Shown: positions 23,971 to 32,705 of the stretch, one piece after another
How positions within the stretch are numbered: the stretch's first letter is position 1
Layout: every line of letters starts with the position of its first letter
NCBI GenBank assembly: GCA_043721235.1
Contig: JAYSRE010000186.1
Coordinates: forward strand, 1 to 64,000
Length of the DNA stretch: 64,000 nt
Direction of reading: 5' to 3'
Origin: JAAFIP01 sp043721235
Lineage (GTDB): Bacteria; Pseudomonadota; Gammaproteobacteria; Burkholderiales; Burkholderiaceae_C
Notes under the pieces: generated by a model
The model's input: the letters and a program-made list of their open reading frames with translations, nothing else
What the model was told of the DNA's origin: nothing
Database searches by the model: none
Position numbers and translations under genes: made by a program

Positions 23971-24804
23971 TTGGACATCACGCTGTTAATCAAAGCCGCC
24001 GTTATGGGCGTGGTCGAAGGGCTGACCGAGTTTTTGCCAATTTCGTCTACCGGCCACTTAATACTTGCAGGCGCACTGCTGGGCTTTGACGACGAAAAAG
24101 CCAAGGTATTTGACATTGCCATCCAAACCGGCGCTATTTTTGCTGTGATTATTGTGTACTGGCAAAAAATTCGCAACACACTGGTCGCATTGCCCACCGA
24201 AAAGCAAGCCCAACAGTTTGCGCTGAACGTGCTGATTGCCTTTATCCCAGCGGTCATATTAGGCCTGCTGTTTGGCAAGGCCATCAAGGCGCATTTGTTC
24301 ACGCCCGTGGTGGTGGCCACTACCTTTATTATGGGCGGCTTGATTATTCTATGGGCTGAAAAACGCCACACCAACAATCCGTCTGCCGTGCGCGTGACCG
24401 ATGTCGATGCCATGACCACCATGGATGCGCTCAAAGTAGGCTTGGTGCAGTGCTTGGCCATGGTGCCCGGCACCAGCCGCAGCGGTGCCACCATCATTGG
24501 CGGCATGCTGCTGGGCTTGTCGCGCAAGGCCGCGACTGACTTTTCGTTTTACTTGGCTATACCCACCCTCATTGGCGCCGGTGTCTACAGCTTGTACAAA
24601 GAGCGCGCCGTGCTCAGCCTGGCCGACCTGCCCATGTTTGCCGTAGGCTTGGTGTTCTCCTTCATCAGTGCATGGCTGTGTGTGCGCTGGCTGCTGCGCT
24701 ACATTTCTACCCATAACTTTGTTGTCTTTGCGTACTACCGCATCGCCTTCGGTCTGGTGGTGTTGTTGACCGCAATGACAGGTTGGGTGAAGTGGGCGGC
24801 TTAA
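23971..24804 (+). CDS. uppP: Undecaprenyl-diphosphatase
   Basis: Recycles undecaprenyl pyrophosphate to the monophosphate lipid carrier used for peptidoglycan; also called BacA. I place the start at TTG 23971, which has GGAG seven bases upstream and yields the family N-terminus MDITLLIKAAVMGVVEGLTE. The product is 277 residues with about eight helices and the two catalytic blocks EGLTEFLPISSTGHLIL and VPGTSRSGATIIGGM. The last 98 bp are antisense to the 3' end of the hydrolase gene on the other strand. Confidence 0.94.
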   Translation: MDITLLIKAAVMGVVEGLTEFLPISSTGHLILAGALLGFDDEKAKVFDIAIQTGAIFAVIIVYWQKIRNTLVALPTEKQAQQFALNVLIAFIPAVILGLLFGKAIKAHLFTPVVVATTFIMGGLIILWAEKRHTNNPSAVRVTDVDAMTTMDALKVGLVQCLAMVPGTSRSGATIIGGMLLGLSRKAATDFSFYLAIPTLIGAGVYSLYKERAVLSLADLPMFAVGLVFSFISAWLCVRWLLRYISTHNFVVFAYYRIAFGLVVLLTAMTGWVKWAA

Positions 24805-25612
24805 ATCCTTGGATTGCCGCTGCCACCGCTGCCGCTGCTTCCAGCGGTTTTTCCATGGGAAAAAGATGCGTTCCGTCCAGCCACACCATGCGGCCTTGGG
24901 TGACTTTTTCGGTAAGCACAGTGCCTACCGTTTTCATTTCTTTGGACTGCAAACCGCCTATAAAGGCCACGGGGCATTGCAGCGGGTGCTGTTTGAGCAG
25001 CCGCTCGATGTTGTCAGGCAGGGTGTTGTAAATGTGCGTTTCTATCTGGCGGTCAAAGGCCAGGTGGCGCACCGTAGTGCCGTGTGCGTCCGTAGCGTCG
25101 TGGGTGCCGTGGGCAATGTAGTCGCGCAGTACGGCATCGTCCCACAGGGCAAAAGCGCGTTTGCTTTTAAAGTGGCTATAGGCAGCCTCTGCGCTGGGCC
25201 AAATGTGCTTGCGGTGCTGGCTGACAGCGCCAGGCGATATGCGGCCCACCAGGTTGACGGTCTTGATGGCACCCAGCGCGGTGGCGCGCCAGCCGCCCAT
25301 GGCAGGCGAGTCTAGCAGCACGACACCCCGCACCAGGCCAGGGTGTTTGGCGGCGCACATCAGGCTCAAGATGCCGCCGAGTGAATGGCCTACCAAGTAG
25401 GCGCTCTGGCCCGCGTGGGCTACCTGGTGCTGCACAAAATCAGCCAGCTCTTGTACCACGCGGGGCCAATTGTTGGTAACCGGGTAGTTTGGGTTGTGGC
25501 CCAGTTTTTCAATGGCTTTGACGCTGTAGCCGCACTTTTCTAGCGAGGCCGTCATGGCGCCATAGGTGCTGGCAGGAAAGCTGTTACCGTGTGAGAAAAC
25601 TAAAAGTGCCAT
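24707..25612 (-). CDS. Alpha/beta hydrolase with antisense-encoded C-terminal tail
   Basis: A 301-residue alpha/beta hydrolase. The oxyanion-side motif FSHGNSFPAS is near the N-terminus, the nucleophile elbow is GHSLGG (VGHSLGGILSLM), and a late catalytic histidine is probably in LDGTHLFPMEKP. The substrate is unknown; the fold covers esterases and lipases. The domain appears complete by about residue 265 (AAAIQGF). The remaining 32 or so residues are encoded antisense to the uppP 3' end and are Ser/Thr/Arg-rich, which suggests an ancestral stop was lost. It lies 50 bp after Anbu on the same strand. Confidence 0.82.
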   Translation of the reverse strand: MALLVFSHGNSFPASTYGAMTASLEKCGYSVKAIEKLGHNPNYPVTNNWPRVVQELADFVQHQVAHAGQSAYLVGHSLGGILSLMCAAKHPGLVRGVVLLDSPAMGGWRATALGAIKTVNLVGRISPGAVSQHRKHIWPSAEAAYSHFKSKRAFALWDDAVLRDYIAHGTHDATDAHGTTVRHLAFDRQIETHIYNTLPDNIERLLKQHPLQCPVAFIGGLQSKEMKTVGTVLTEKVTQGRMVWLDGTHLFPMEKPLEAAAAVAAAIQGFKPPTSPNLSLRSTTPPDRRRCGSTQRQQSYG

Positions 25613-25661
25613 GCGCTTTTTATGTAAGTACCATGCGCTTTTTTTGCAGCGCCATTCCGCT

Positions 25662-26486
25662 TTATATCAACTTGTCTTGCGGCGTGTTGATTTTGCGCAG
25701 AGCGCTGCTGCGCACGGTGGGGGCTTTGAGGGGTGTGTCGGTTTGGCTGCCGTTCCATACCGGGTCGTCCAGGCTGTCAAATACTTCGCGCAGTTTTTGG
25801 CCCCAGGCGCTACGCAGCATGCTCAGGTAGGGGTTGTTTTCTTCAATGCAGACTATTTTGTCTGTGGCCAGTGCGCCAGCTTCGTACACCACCAGGTCTA
25901 GCGGCAGGCCCACCGACAGGTTGGATTTGAGGGTGGAGTCCATCGACACCAGCGCGCATTTGGCGGCTTCGTCCAGTGGGGTGTCTGGCGTGATAACGCG
26001 GTCGAGCACGGGCTTGCCGTATTTGGATTCGCCAATTTGAAAATACGGTGTCTCGGGGGTGGCCTCAATAAAGTTGCCCGCAGAATACACCTGAAACAAG
26101 CGCATCGGCTCGTCGCCAATCTGGCCGCCAAAGATCAACGCCACGTTAAAGTCCACGCCAGATTTTTTCAGCGATTCTGCATCGCGCTCGTACACGTGGC
26201 GCACAGCGGAGCCCAGGATGCGGGCTGCGTCAAACATGCTTTTGGCGTTCCAAATAGTGATGGATTCACCTGCATCGTCCTTGAGCTGCTCAACCTGCAA
26301 AATCTCGCGTACCGACTGGCTGATGCTCAGGTTGCCAGCAGACAGCAGGGTCATAAAGCGATCGCCGGGCTTCTCGTAGACAATCATTTTGCGAAAGGTG
26401 CTGATCTGGTCCAGGCCCGAGTTGGTGCGCGAGTCGGACAAAAAGACCAAGCCTGCTTTGAGTTTGATGGCGACGCAATAGGTCAT
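25662..26486 (-). CDS. Proteasome-type peptidase Anbu (ancestral beta-subunit)
   Basis: A 274-residue N-terminal-nucleophile hydrolase. MTYCVAIKLKAGLVFLSDSR at the start places Thr2 as the likely nucleophile after Met removal, with Asp and Lys/Arg of the family close by (SDSRTNSGLDQISTFRKM). Length and the C-terminal YLSMLRSAWGQKLREVFDSL fit Anbu rather than HslV (about 175 residues). In many proteobacteria Anbu is encoded with an alpha-E protein, an ATP-grasp enzyme and a transglutaminase-like protease; none of these is here. It starts 10 bp after the mutS stop and may be co-transcribed with it. Confidence 0.88.
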   Translation of the reverse strand: MTYCVAIKLKAGLVFLSDSRTNSGLDQISTFRKMIVYEKPGDRFMTLLSAGNLSISQSVREILQVEQLKDDAGESITIWNAKSMFDAARILGSAVRHVYERDAESLKKSGVDFNVALIFGGQIGDEPMRLFQVYSAGNFIEATPETPYFQIGESKYGKPVLDRVITPDTPLDEAAKCALVSMDSTLKSNLSVGLPLDLVVYEAGALATDKIVCIEENNPYLSMLRSAWGQKLREVFDSLDDPVWNGSQTDTPLKAPTVRSSALRKINTPQDKLI

Positions 26487-26496
26487 GGTGGTTCCG

Positions 26497-29106
26497 TTAA
26501 CTTGTTGAGGTTTTTGTAGTGCCAGCTAATTTTTTCAGCTGGTACAGCACATCCAGTGCCTCGCGCGGGCTGAGCGCGTCGGGGTTGATGTTGCCCAAGG
26601 CTGATTCTAGGGCGCTACCGGTTGCGGTGTCTGCCGCTTGTGCAGGTGGCGCTGCAAATAAATCAACCTGGGCTTGTGCGGTGCTTTGCTGCAGTTCCAG
26701 GGCCTCTAGCGCGTGGCGGGCGTGGTTGACCACCGCTGCAGGCACACCCGCCAGCTTGGCCACCGCAATGCCGTAGCTGCGGCTGGCGGGGCCGGGCTCT
26801 AGGGTGTGCAAAAACACAATATCGCGCCCGCTTTCTACGGCACTGACATGCACGTTGACCGCCCCGTGGTGCTGCTGGGGAAACTCGGTTAGCTCAAAAT
26901 AGTGGGTGGCAAACAGCGTAAAGGCCTGCGATTTGTGCAAATGCGCGGCAATGCCGCTGGCCAGTGCCAAACCGTCAAAGGTGCTGGTGCCCCGGCCTAT
27001 CTCGTCCATCAGCACCAGCGAATGCGCCGTGGCGCTGTGCAAGATTTGTGCGGCCTCGGTCATCTCCAGCATGAAGGTGGACTGCGCGTTGGCCAAATCG
27101 TCTGCTGCGCCAATGCGGGTGTGGATGGCATCAATAGGCCCCAAGCGGCAGGCCGTAGCGGGCACATACGAGCCCACAGAGGCCAGCAGTGTGATGATGG
27201 CCACCTGGCGCATATAGGTAGATTTGCCGCCCATGTTGGGGCCGGTGATAACCTGCATGCGGGTTTTGGCGTTAAAAGCTGTGTCGTTGGCCATGAAGGC
27301 ACCGGCAGACAGTTCGGCCAGGCGCGCCTCTACGACAGGGTGGCGGCCCCCGCTGATGTCGATGCAGGGCTCTTTGGTAAACACCGGTGCGCACCAGCCC
27401 AAGGTGAGCGAGCGTTCGGCCAGCGCGCACAGCGCGTCCAGTGTGGCCACAGCCTGCGCGCACTGGGACAAAGCCGGTATGAAGCCTTGCAGCTGGTCTA
27501 GCAGTTGCTCGTACAAAAACTTCTCGCGGGCCAGCGCGCGCTCTTGCGCACTCAGGGCTTTGTCTTCAAAGGCTTTGAGCTCGGGGGTGATAAAGCGCTC
27601 GGCGTTTTTCAGGGTTTGGCGGCGGCGGTAGTCGTCGGGCACTTTGCTGGCCTGGCCTTGTGACACTTCAATGTAAAAACCATGCACTTTGTTAAATTGC
27701 ACACGCAGGGTGGCAATGCCGGTACGGGTTTTTTCCCGCACTTCCAGGTCCAGCAAAAATGCGTCGCAGGTGCTTTCTATATTGCGCAGCGCGTCCAGGT
27801 CGGCATCAAAACCGTGGGCCATGACACCGCCGTCGCGCACCAAGGCGGCGGGCTCGGGTGCCAAGGCGCTGTGCAGCAGCTGCGCGCAACCAACAGGTGG
27901 CTTTAACAGGCTAAATTTCGATGCCAAATCACCCTCTTGCCCAAGGAAATGCTGAATAAGAAGCTCACATTTTGATAGTGTAAGCTGCAGCGCCACCAGC
28001 TCGCGCGGGCGCACCTGGCGCAGTGCAATGCGGGCGGTAATGCGTTCAATATCGCTCATGCCCTTGAGCTGCGCGCGAAGCTGTTGGGCATGGCCTTGCC
28101 TGAGCGCAGCGATGGTGTGCAAGCGGCTGGCGGCCACGCTGCGCTCGCGCAGCGGTGACAGCAGCCAGCTTTTCAAGGCGCGGCTGCCCATGCCCGTTTG
28201 GCAGGTGTCCAGCAGCGAGAAAAGGGTGGGCGTGTCTTCGCCGCGCAGGGTGACAGTTAGCTCCAGGTTGCGCCGCGTGGTCAGGGGCAGGTCAATCAGA
28301 TCGTCTGCACGCTGCAGCCGCACGCTGCGCACGTGGGGCAGTGCCTTGCCTTGTGTGTGCTCTGCATAGGCTAGCAGGGCAGAGGCGGCTGCATGGGCGT
28401 GCACGGCCTCATTTGCGCTGAAGGCCTGCAAGCTGGCCACTTGCAGTTGCGCAGACAGCTTGGTATTGCCCAGGCTGGCGTCAAACTGAAAAGCCGGGCG
28501 GATGGTCAGTGGGATGCTGCTGGCAAACTTCAGCGCTTTGATCTGCTGTTCAAACGCTGGGGTTACGTCGCCGCTGTACAGCAGCTCGCTGGGCGCTATG
28601 CGGGCTACCCATTGGGCCAAGTCGCCCTGGCTGCCCTGCGCCAAGCCAATTTCACTTTGTGTGACGGACAGCCAGGCCAGGCCTAGCTGGTTGCGTGGGG
28701 CTTGGTGCACGGCCAGCAGGACAGACTCGGTTTTGTCGCTGAGCAGTTCAGTGTCGGTGAGGGTGCCTGGGGTCACTACGCGCATCACCTTGCGTTCCAC
28801 GGGCCCTTTGCTGGCACCCACCTCGCCCACTTGCTCGCAAATGGCCACCGACTCACCCAGCTTAATGAGGCGTGCAAGGTAAGTCTCCAGGGAATGAAAC
28901 GGCACACCTGCCATCACCACCGGTTGCCCACCCGACTGGCCGCGCTGGGTCAGGGTGATGCTGAGCAAGCGCGCGGCTTTTTCGGCATCGGCATAAAAGA
29001 CTTCGTAAAAGTCGCCCATGCGGTAAAACAGCAGCGTGTCTGGGAAGTCTTTTTTCAGGCCCCAGTACTGGGCCATCATCGGCGTGTGGGCGGGTTCTGT
29101 TGTCAT
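26497..29106 (-). CDS. mutS: DNA mismatch repair protein MutS with in-frame repeat element
   Basis: Recognises mismatches and small loops. The product is 869 residues. The N-terminal mismatch-binding block is FYRMGDFYEVF; the clamp/lever core includes FNKVHGFYIEVSQGQASKVP; the ATPase has GPNMGGKSTYM, LVLMDEIGRGTSTFDG and THYFELTEFPQ; the C-terminal dimerisation stretch is LSPREALDVLYQLKKL. Within the core, residues about 376-397 (CELLIQHFLGQEGDLASKF) are encoded by a copy of the dispersed repeat. Flanking family sequence (RQVRPRELVALQL before, AALVRDGGVMAHG after) is normal, so the protein is probably active. Anbu follows 10 bp downstream. Confidence 0.95.
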   Translation of the reverse strand: MTTEPAHTPMMAQYWGLKKDFPDTLLFYRMGDFYEVFYADAEKAARLLSITLTQRGQSGGQPVVMAGVPFHSLETYLARLIKLGESVAICEQVGEVGASKGPVERKVMRVVTPGTLTDTELLSDKTESVLLAVHQAPRNQLGLAWLSVTQSEIGLAQGSQGDLAQWVARIAPSELLYSGDVTPAFEQQIKALKFASSIPLTIRPAFQFDASLGNTKLSAQLQVASLQAFSANEAVHAHAAASALLAYAEHTQGKALPHVRSVRLQRADDLIDLPLTTRRNLELTVTLRGEDTPTLFSLLDTCQTGMGSRALKSWLLSPLRERSVAASRLHTIAALRQGHAQQLRAQLKGMSDIERITARIALRQVRPRELVALQLTLSKCELLIQHFLGQEGDLASKFSLLKPPVGCAQLLHSALAPEPAALVRDGGVMAHGFDADLDALRNIESTCDAFLLDLEVREKTRTGIATLRVQFNKVHGFYIEVSQGQASKVPDDYRRRQTLKNAERFITPELKAFEDKALSAQERALAREKFLYEQLLDQLQGFIPALSQCAQAVATLDALCALAERSLTLGWCAPVFTKEPCIDISGGRHPVVEARLAELSAGAFMANDTAFNAKTRMQVITGPNMGGKSTYMRQVAIITLLASVGSYVPATACRLGPIDAIHTRIGAADDLANAQSTFMLEMTEAAQILHSATAHSLVLMDEIGRGTSTFDGLALASGIAAHLHKSQAFTLFATHYFELTEFPQQHHGAVNVHVSAVESGRDIVFLHTLEPGPASRSYGIAVAKLAGVPAAVVNHARHALEALELQQSTAQAQVDLFAAPPAQAADTATGSALESALGNINPDALSPREALDVLYQLKKLAGTTKTSTS
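27915..27980 (-). repeat. Dispersed GCATTTCCTTGGGCGATA repeat, copy 5 (inside mutS)
   Basis: The plus strand has TTGCCCAAGGAAATGCTGAA at 27937 followed by TAAGAAGCTCACATTTTGAT. MutS reads it as QHFLGQEG, a third frame. The consensus TAG in this frame (aTAGCT) has become GAG. Confidence 0.8.
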
Positions 29107-29204
29107 AAACTAAGCGCTACGTAACCCAATGCAAGCGGGCTAAGCACAACAGGGTTTGTGTCTGCGATTGCCGGGGGCGCTGGAGTGCTCAGTCACTGGC
29201 ATCA

Positions 29205-30107
29205 TTACAAAACAACTTGCTGCACAGTCTCGCTAAAGTCGGGGCCGCTGTCACCGCGCAGGGCGGCGGTTTGGCGCAGTGCGGCTTTTTCACCGGCGCT
29301 GGCAAACTTGCTGTACTTGCCCAGCACCGTAACCAATTGGCCGTAAATGCGCGGGTTGCCGGCCATGCATTCTTGCTGGTCTAAAAAGTCGGCCTCACCG
29401 GTAAAGTTGCCCACCAAACCGCCCGCTTCTTGCACCAGCAGCGAGCCAGCGGCTACGTCCCAGGCTTGCAGGCCAGTTTCAAAAAATGCATCGCTAAAGC
29501 CCGCCGCTACATAAGCTAAATCGAGTGCTGCTGCGCCGGGGCGGCGCAGGGCGGCAGTCAGCTTCATGACATCGCTGAACATGGCCATGTACTTGGGCAT
29601 GTCTTCGCCGGGGCGAAATGGGAAACCGGTGGACATCAAGCAGTCTTTCATGTGCGTGCGTTTAGACACCCGCATGCGCCGGTCGTTATGGTAGGCACCG
29701 CGCCCCTTGGTGGCGGTAAACATGTCGTTGCGGGTGGGGTCGTACACCACGGCTTGTTCTACTTTGCCTTTGACGGCCAGCGCAATACTGACGCAGTACA
29801 CCGGAAAGCCGTGGATAAAGTTGGTGGTGCCGTCCAGTGGGTCGATGATCCAGACACACTCGGAGTCTTTGGCACCATGCTCACGGCCTGACTCTTCGGC
29901 CCAAATGCCGTGGCCTGGGTAGGCGGTGAGCAAGGTTTCGATGATGGCGGCTTCGGCGGCTTGGTCTACCTCGGTGACAAAGTCGTTGATTTGCTTTTGG
30001 GCAATGCGAACAGACTCGATGTCCAGTGCGGCGCGGTTGATGATGGCGCCTGCGGCGCGAGCGGCGCTCACGGCCACGTTAAGCATGGGGTGCAGATTGC
30101 TGGACAT
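29205..30107 (-). CDS. suhB: Inositol monophosphatase family protein (SuhB)
   Basis: A magnesium-dependent phosphatase of 300 residues. Metal-binding motifs: WAEESGREHG (Glu), DPLDGTTNFIHGFP (Asp/Asp) and WDVAAGSLLVQEAGG. In proteobacteria SuhB also acts as a factor in rRNA transcription antitermination. The C-terminal extension after NPRIYGQLVTVLGKYSKF is about 25 residues longer than in E. coli SuhB (267 residues). Divergent from the DD-peptidase gene across 333 bp. Confidence 0.92.
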   Translation of the reverse strand: MSSNLHPMLNVAVSAARAAGAIINRAALDIESVRIAQKQINDFVTEVDQAAEAAIIETLLTAYPGHGIWAEESGREHGAKDSECVWIIDPLDGTTNFIHGFPVYCVSIALAVKGKVEQAVVYDPTRNDMFTATKGRGAYHNDRRMRVSKRTHMKDCLMSTGFPFRPGEDMPKYMAMFSDVMKLTAALRRPGAAALDLAYVAAGFSDAFFETGLQAWDVAAGSLLVQEAGGLVGNFTGEADFLDQQECMAGNPRIYGQLVTVLGKYSKFASAGEKAALRQTAALRGDSGPDFSETVQQVVL

Positions 30108-30440
30108 AAATGGTGTGGGGGAAGAGCAAAGAGGGGTGCTAGCACGTTGGCTGACAGCATATTGTCATTTTCCCATGAAATTTCTCAGCAAAAATAAGTT
30201 CGCCCCCTTCAAACCTGTTTTAGCCTGTTCTTATCTTTTTAAAGTAAACAAAATACCTACTTTAATCAATAAAATCAAGCATTTACCTCGTTTATTTGCT
30301 ATATTTTTGCAGAGTAGCAAGGGTAATTACTAGTATGTAACTTTAATTTGAACTATCGCTCGCAAGTGTTTGATATTGCATAATTTTCCGACTGTGTATA
30401 CACTTCAAAGTCATCTGAAACCCATGTTGGAGCGTTCAAA
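30108..30440. promoter_or_regulatory. AT-rich divergent intergenic region between suhB and the PBP7-like gene
   Basis: 333 bp without a credible ORF, strongly AT-rich from about 30200 to 30420. It must hold the promoters of both flanking genes. TTGATA at 30370 and TATACA at 30397 are the nearest to -35/-10 boxes but the spacing (21 bp) is poor. No tRNA, repeat copy or strong hairpin was seen. Confidence 0.4.
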
Positions 30441-31733
30441 ATGGCTGTATCTAAAGGATGTGTTTTGAATCCGTTGTTGAATATCGTCGCTAAATGTATC
30501 TGTGTGCTGGGCTTGGCAACGGCTTTGGGTGCAGTCAATGCGCAGGCCACAGCACTAAAAACCGGGGCTAAAAAGCCAGCTGCAGTAGCCAAAGTGGCAG
30601 GTAAATCTGCAGGCAAGAAGCCCGTGCTGGCGGCTGGGCAGCGCGGTGCATCCAAGCTGTCTGCAAAGGCCACTGCCAAGGTGCCTGCAAGCGGCAAGCT
30701 GGCCAAAGGCAAAGTTCAGCGCACCACCGCCCAGCAACTGCGCGGGCAAAAAACCATTTTGGTCAAAGTGCGCGGCCAGCGTGGCTTGGTTGAGCGGGAA
30801 GTGCAGCGCGTAGTTATTCGCGGTAAAAACGGCAAACGCATGGTGGTGATGCGGCCTGTGCGTGCATCGCGCGCTATGGTGCTGGTAGCAGCCGCGCCGC
30901 CCAAGCTCTCATTCGGCCAGCTGGCAGGGCTGCACGGCATGCAAGATGAGCTAGACCTGAAATCCAGTGTGGCCTTGGTGATTGACCAAGACACACGCGA
31001 AGTACTCTTCAGTAAAAATGACGCTGCAGTGCTGCCTATTGCATCGCTTACCAAACTGATGACCGGCGTGGTGGTTAGCGAAGCGCGCCTGGACATGAGC
31101 GAGCTGATTGCGATTACCCAAGACGATGTGGACACTGAAAAAGGCAGCCGCTCGCGTATAAGCGTTGGTACCGAGCTGCCCCGTGGCGAGCTGATGCTGC
31201 TGGCCCTGATGAGCAGCGAAAACCGCGCCGCCCACGCGCTTGGCCGCACTTACCCCGGCGGCATGGCCAAATTTGTGCAGCAAATGAACGCCAAGGCAGT
31301 CCAACTGGGCATGCTGGGCACCCGCTATGTAGAGCCAACAGGTTTGTCTAGCAACAACCAAAGCAGCGCCCAAGACCTGGCCCTGCTGGTGGGCTACGCG
31401 TCAAACAACAGCCAACTGCGCCAGTTGTCCACTGCACCCGACCACCAAATTGCCATTGGCGAAAAAACCCTTAATTTTGTCAATACCAACCGCCTTATCC
31501 GCAACCCCGAATGGGAGATTGGCCTGCAAAAAACGGGCTACATTTCTGAGGCTGGGCAGTGCCTGGTGATGCAAGCCAAAATTGCGGGCCGTAAATTGAT
31601 CATGGTGTTTTTAGACTCCGCAGGCAAGCTCAGCCGCCTGGGTGACGCGGAGCGTGTGCGCAAATGGGTTGAGAACAAAAGCTTAACTGCGCCAGTACCC
31701 GTCAGCGTGCTGACCAAGCCTGTGTCAGGCTAG
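30441..31733 (+). CDS. D-alanyl-D-alanine endopeptidase/carboxypeptidase, PBP7-like (peptidase S11)
   Basis: A 430-residue periplasmic peptidoglycan hydrolase. Signal peptide about 1-34 (LATALGAVNAQA). Residues 35-150 are low-complexity and Lys/Ala-rich (KKPAAVAKVAGKSAGKK), reminiscent of peptidoglycan- or polyanion-binding tails. The S11 domain follows: SLTK (Ser about 202), SSEN as the SxN motif and LQKTGYISEAG as KTG. It is longer than E. coli PbpG (about 310) because of the basic region. Its role is cleavage of DD-crosslinks or trimming of pentapeptides. A repeat copy lies about 85 bp downstream. Confidence 0.9.
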   Translation: MAVSKGCVLNPLLNIVAKCICVLGLATALGAVNAQATALKTGAKKPAAVAKVAGKSAGKKPVLAAGQRGASKLSAKATAKVPASGKLAKGKVQRTTAQQLRGQKTILVKVRGQRGLVEREVQRVVIRGKNGKRMVVMRPVRASRAMVLVAAAPPKLSFGQLAGLHGMQDELDLKSSVALVIDQDTREVLFSKNDAAVLPIASLTKLMTGVVVSEARLDMSELIAITQDDVDTEKGSRSRISVGTELPRGELMLLALMSSENRAAHALGRTYPGGMAKFVQQMNAKAVQLGMLGTRYVEPTGLSSNNQSSAQDLALLVGYASNNSQLRQLSTAPDHQIAIGEKTLNFVNTNRLIRNPEWEIGLQKTGYISEAGQCLVMQAKIAGRKLIMVFLDSAGKLSRLGDAERVRKWVENKSLTAPVPVSVLTKPVSG

Positions 31734-31981
31734 TGAACACCGGGCTAGTGATTAGTGGGTTAGTAATTACCGGGCTAGTTTTGCACAGCTTACTGCACAG
31801 GGATTTTGGGCTCTTTTTTAATGCAGAATAGGCTTGTCGCCCAAGGAAATGCTGCATATGCAGCTATCATTAGCATAGTACGCTGCGCTGCTAACCACGC
31901 CCCCAGTGCGCGCCGTTGTGTATGCACTTAACCTGCATGGGGCAGCACACTGTTTCTAATCACTAAATTTGCCCCCACCAG
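31734..31981. other. Intergenic stretch with short direct repeats and one dispersed-repeat copy
   Basis: Begins with short reiterations of GGGCTAGT/GGGTTAGT (31740-31785), then repeat copy 6 at 31818-31880. No gene is visible. It is continuous with a coding-like remnant at 31982-32101. Confidence 0.5.
31818..31880 (-). repeat. Dispersed GCATTTCCTTGGGCGATA repeat, copy 6
   Basis: AATAGGCTTGTCGCCCAAGG from 31827, then AAATGCTGCATATGCAGCTA. Reverse orientation; intergenic, downstream of the PBP7-like gene. Confidence 0.85.
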
Positions 31982-32101
31982 TATTTTGACCGCGGCTTGC
32001 TGTTCATCAGAGCCAATGGACAAGTCTTTGGCTATCGCTCCTCATAGTCCAAAGAGGTGATGCACCAGCTGAAAAGCATTACCGAACGCTATCTATCCTA
32101 A
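31982..32101 (+). pseudogene. Possible degraded coding remnant
   Basis: One frame reads YFDRGLLFIRANGQVFGYRS, then an in-frame TAG at 32045, then SKEVMHQLKSITERYLS and TAA at 32099. The residue mix on both sides of the stop looks coding rather than random, but I do not recognise the protein and there is no start or ribosome-binding site. It could equally be chance. Confidence 0.25.
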
Positions 32102-32127
32102 GCTTGTCCAGTGAGGTAAGCTTGGCC

Positions 32128-32589
32128 ATGCTCAAAAATATCAACCCCTTGTTAAGCCCCCCATTGCTGGAAGTTTTACGCGCCATGGGCCATGGCGATA
32201 CGGTGTGCCTTGTGGATGGGAATTTTCCTGCCCAGGCTATCGCTGGAACAAAACCCCTGATTCGCATGGACGGTGTGGCCATGGGCGCTGCGGCCAGTGC
32301 CATATTTTCAGTTTTGCCCCTGGACACATTTGTAGATGCACCTGTCTTGCGCATGCAGGTGGTGGGCGAGCCCGCGCAGTGGACTGATGTTCAGCACGAG
32401 GTGCAGGCGTTGGCCTTTGAGCACGCAGGGCCGTCTTGCGCCATGGGTTCGTTAGAGCGCTTTGCGTTTTACGAGGCAGCGCGCCAGGCTTTTGCGGTAG
32501 TTGCTACCGGAGATCCGCGCGCTTACGGTTGTTTTCTGATTAAAAAGGGCGTTATTTTTACCCCGTATGCCCCAGCAAATACAAAATAA
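32128..32589 (+). CDS. fucU: L-fucose mutarotase (RbsD/FucU family)
   Basis: Interconverts alpha and beta anomers of L-fucose, supplying the form used by the dehydrogenase. From ATG 32128 the product is 153 residues; GAGG upstream supports this start over GTG-type starts from 32104. Family landmarks: LKNINPLLSPPLLEVLRAMG, GHGDTVCLVDGNFPA (catalytic His) and the C-terminal DPRAYGCFLIKKGVI with its conserved Tyr. It is separated by about 11 kb from the fucose catabolic cluster, so it may be independently controlled. Confidence 0.9.
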   Translation: MLKNINPLLSPPLLEVLRAMGHGDTVCLVDGNFPAQAIAGTKPLIRMDGVAMGAAASAIFSVLPLDTFVDAPVLRMQVVGEPAQWTDVQHEVQALAFEHAGPSCAMGSLERFAFYEAARQAFAVVATGDPRAYGCFLIKKGVIFTPYAPANTK

Positions 32590-32629
32590 CCGGACAAAAG
32601 GTAACTTTGTAAAAATACAGCATGCTACT

Positions 32630-32690
32630 TTATTAATAGCTACTAATTAAGCATTTCCTTGGGCGACAGGGCTAAAACGCTTGGAAAACT
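32630..32690 (+). repeat. Dispersed GCATTTCCTTGGGCGATA repeat, copy 7
   Basis: TTAATAGCTACTAATTAAGC from 32633, then ATTTCCTTGGGCGACAGGGC and AAAACGCTTGGAAAA. Intergenic, between convergent fucU and the IclR gene. Confidence 0.85.
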
Positions 32691-32705
32691 GCGCTACACC
32701 GTATA

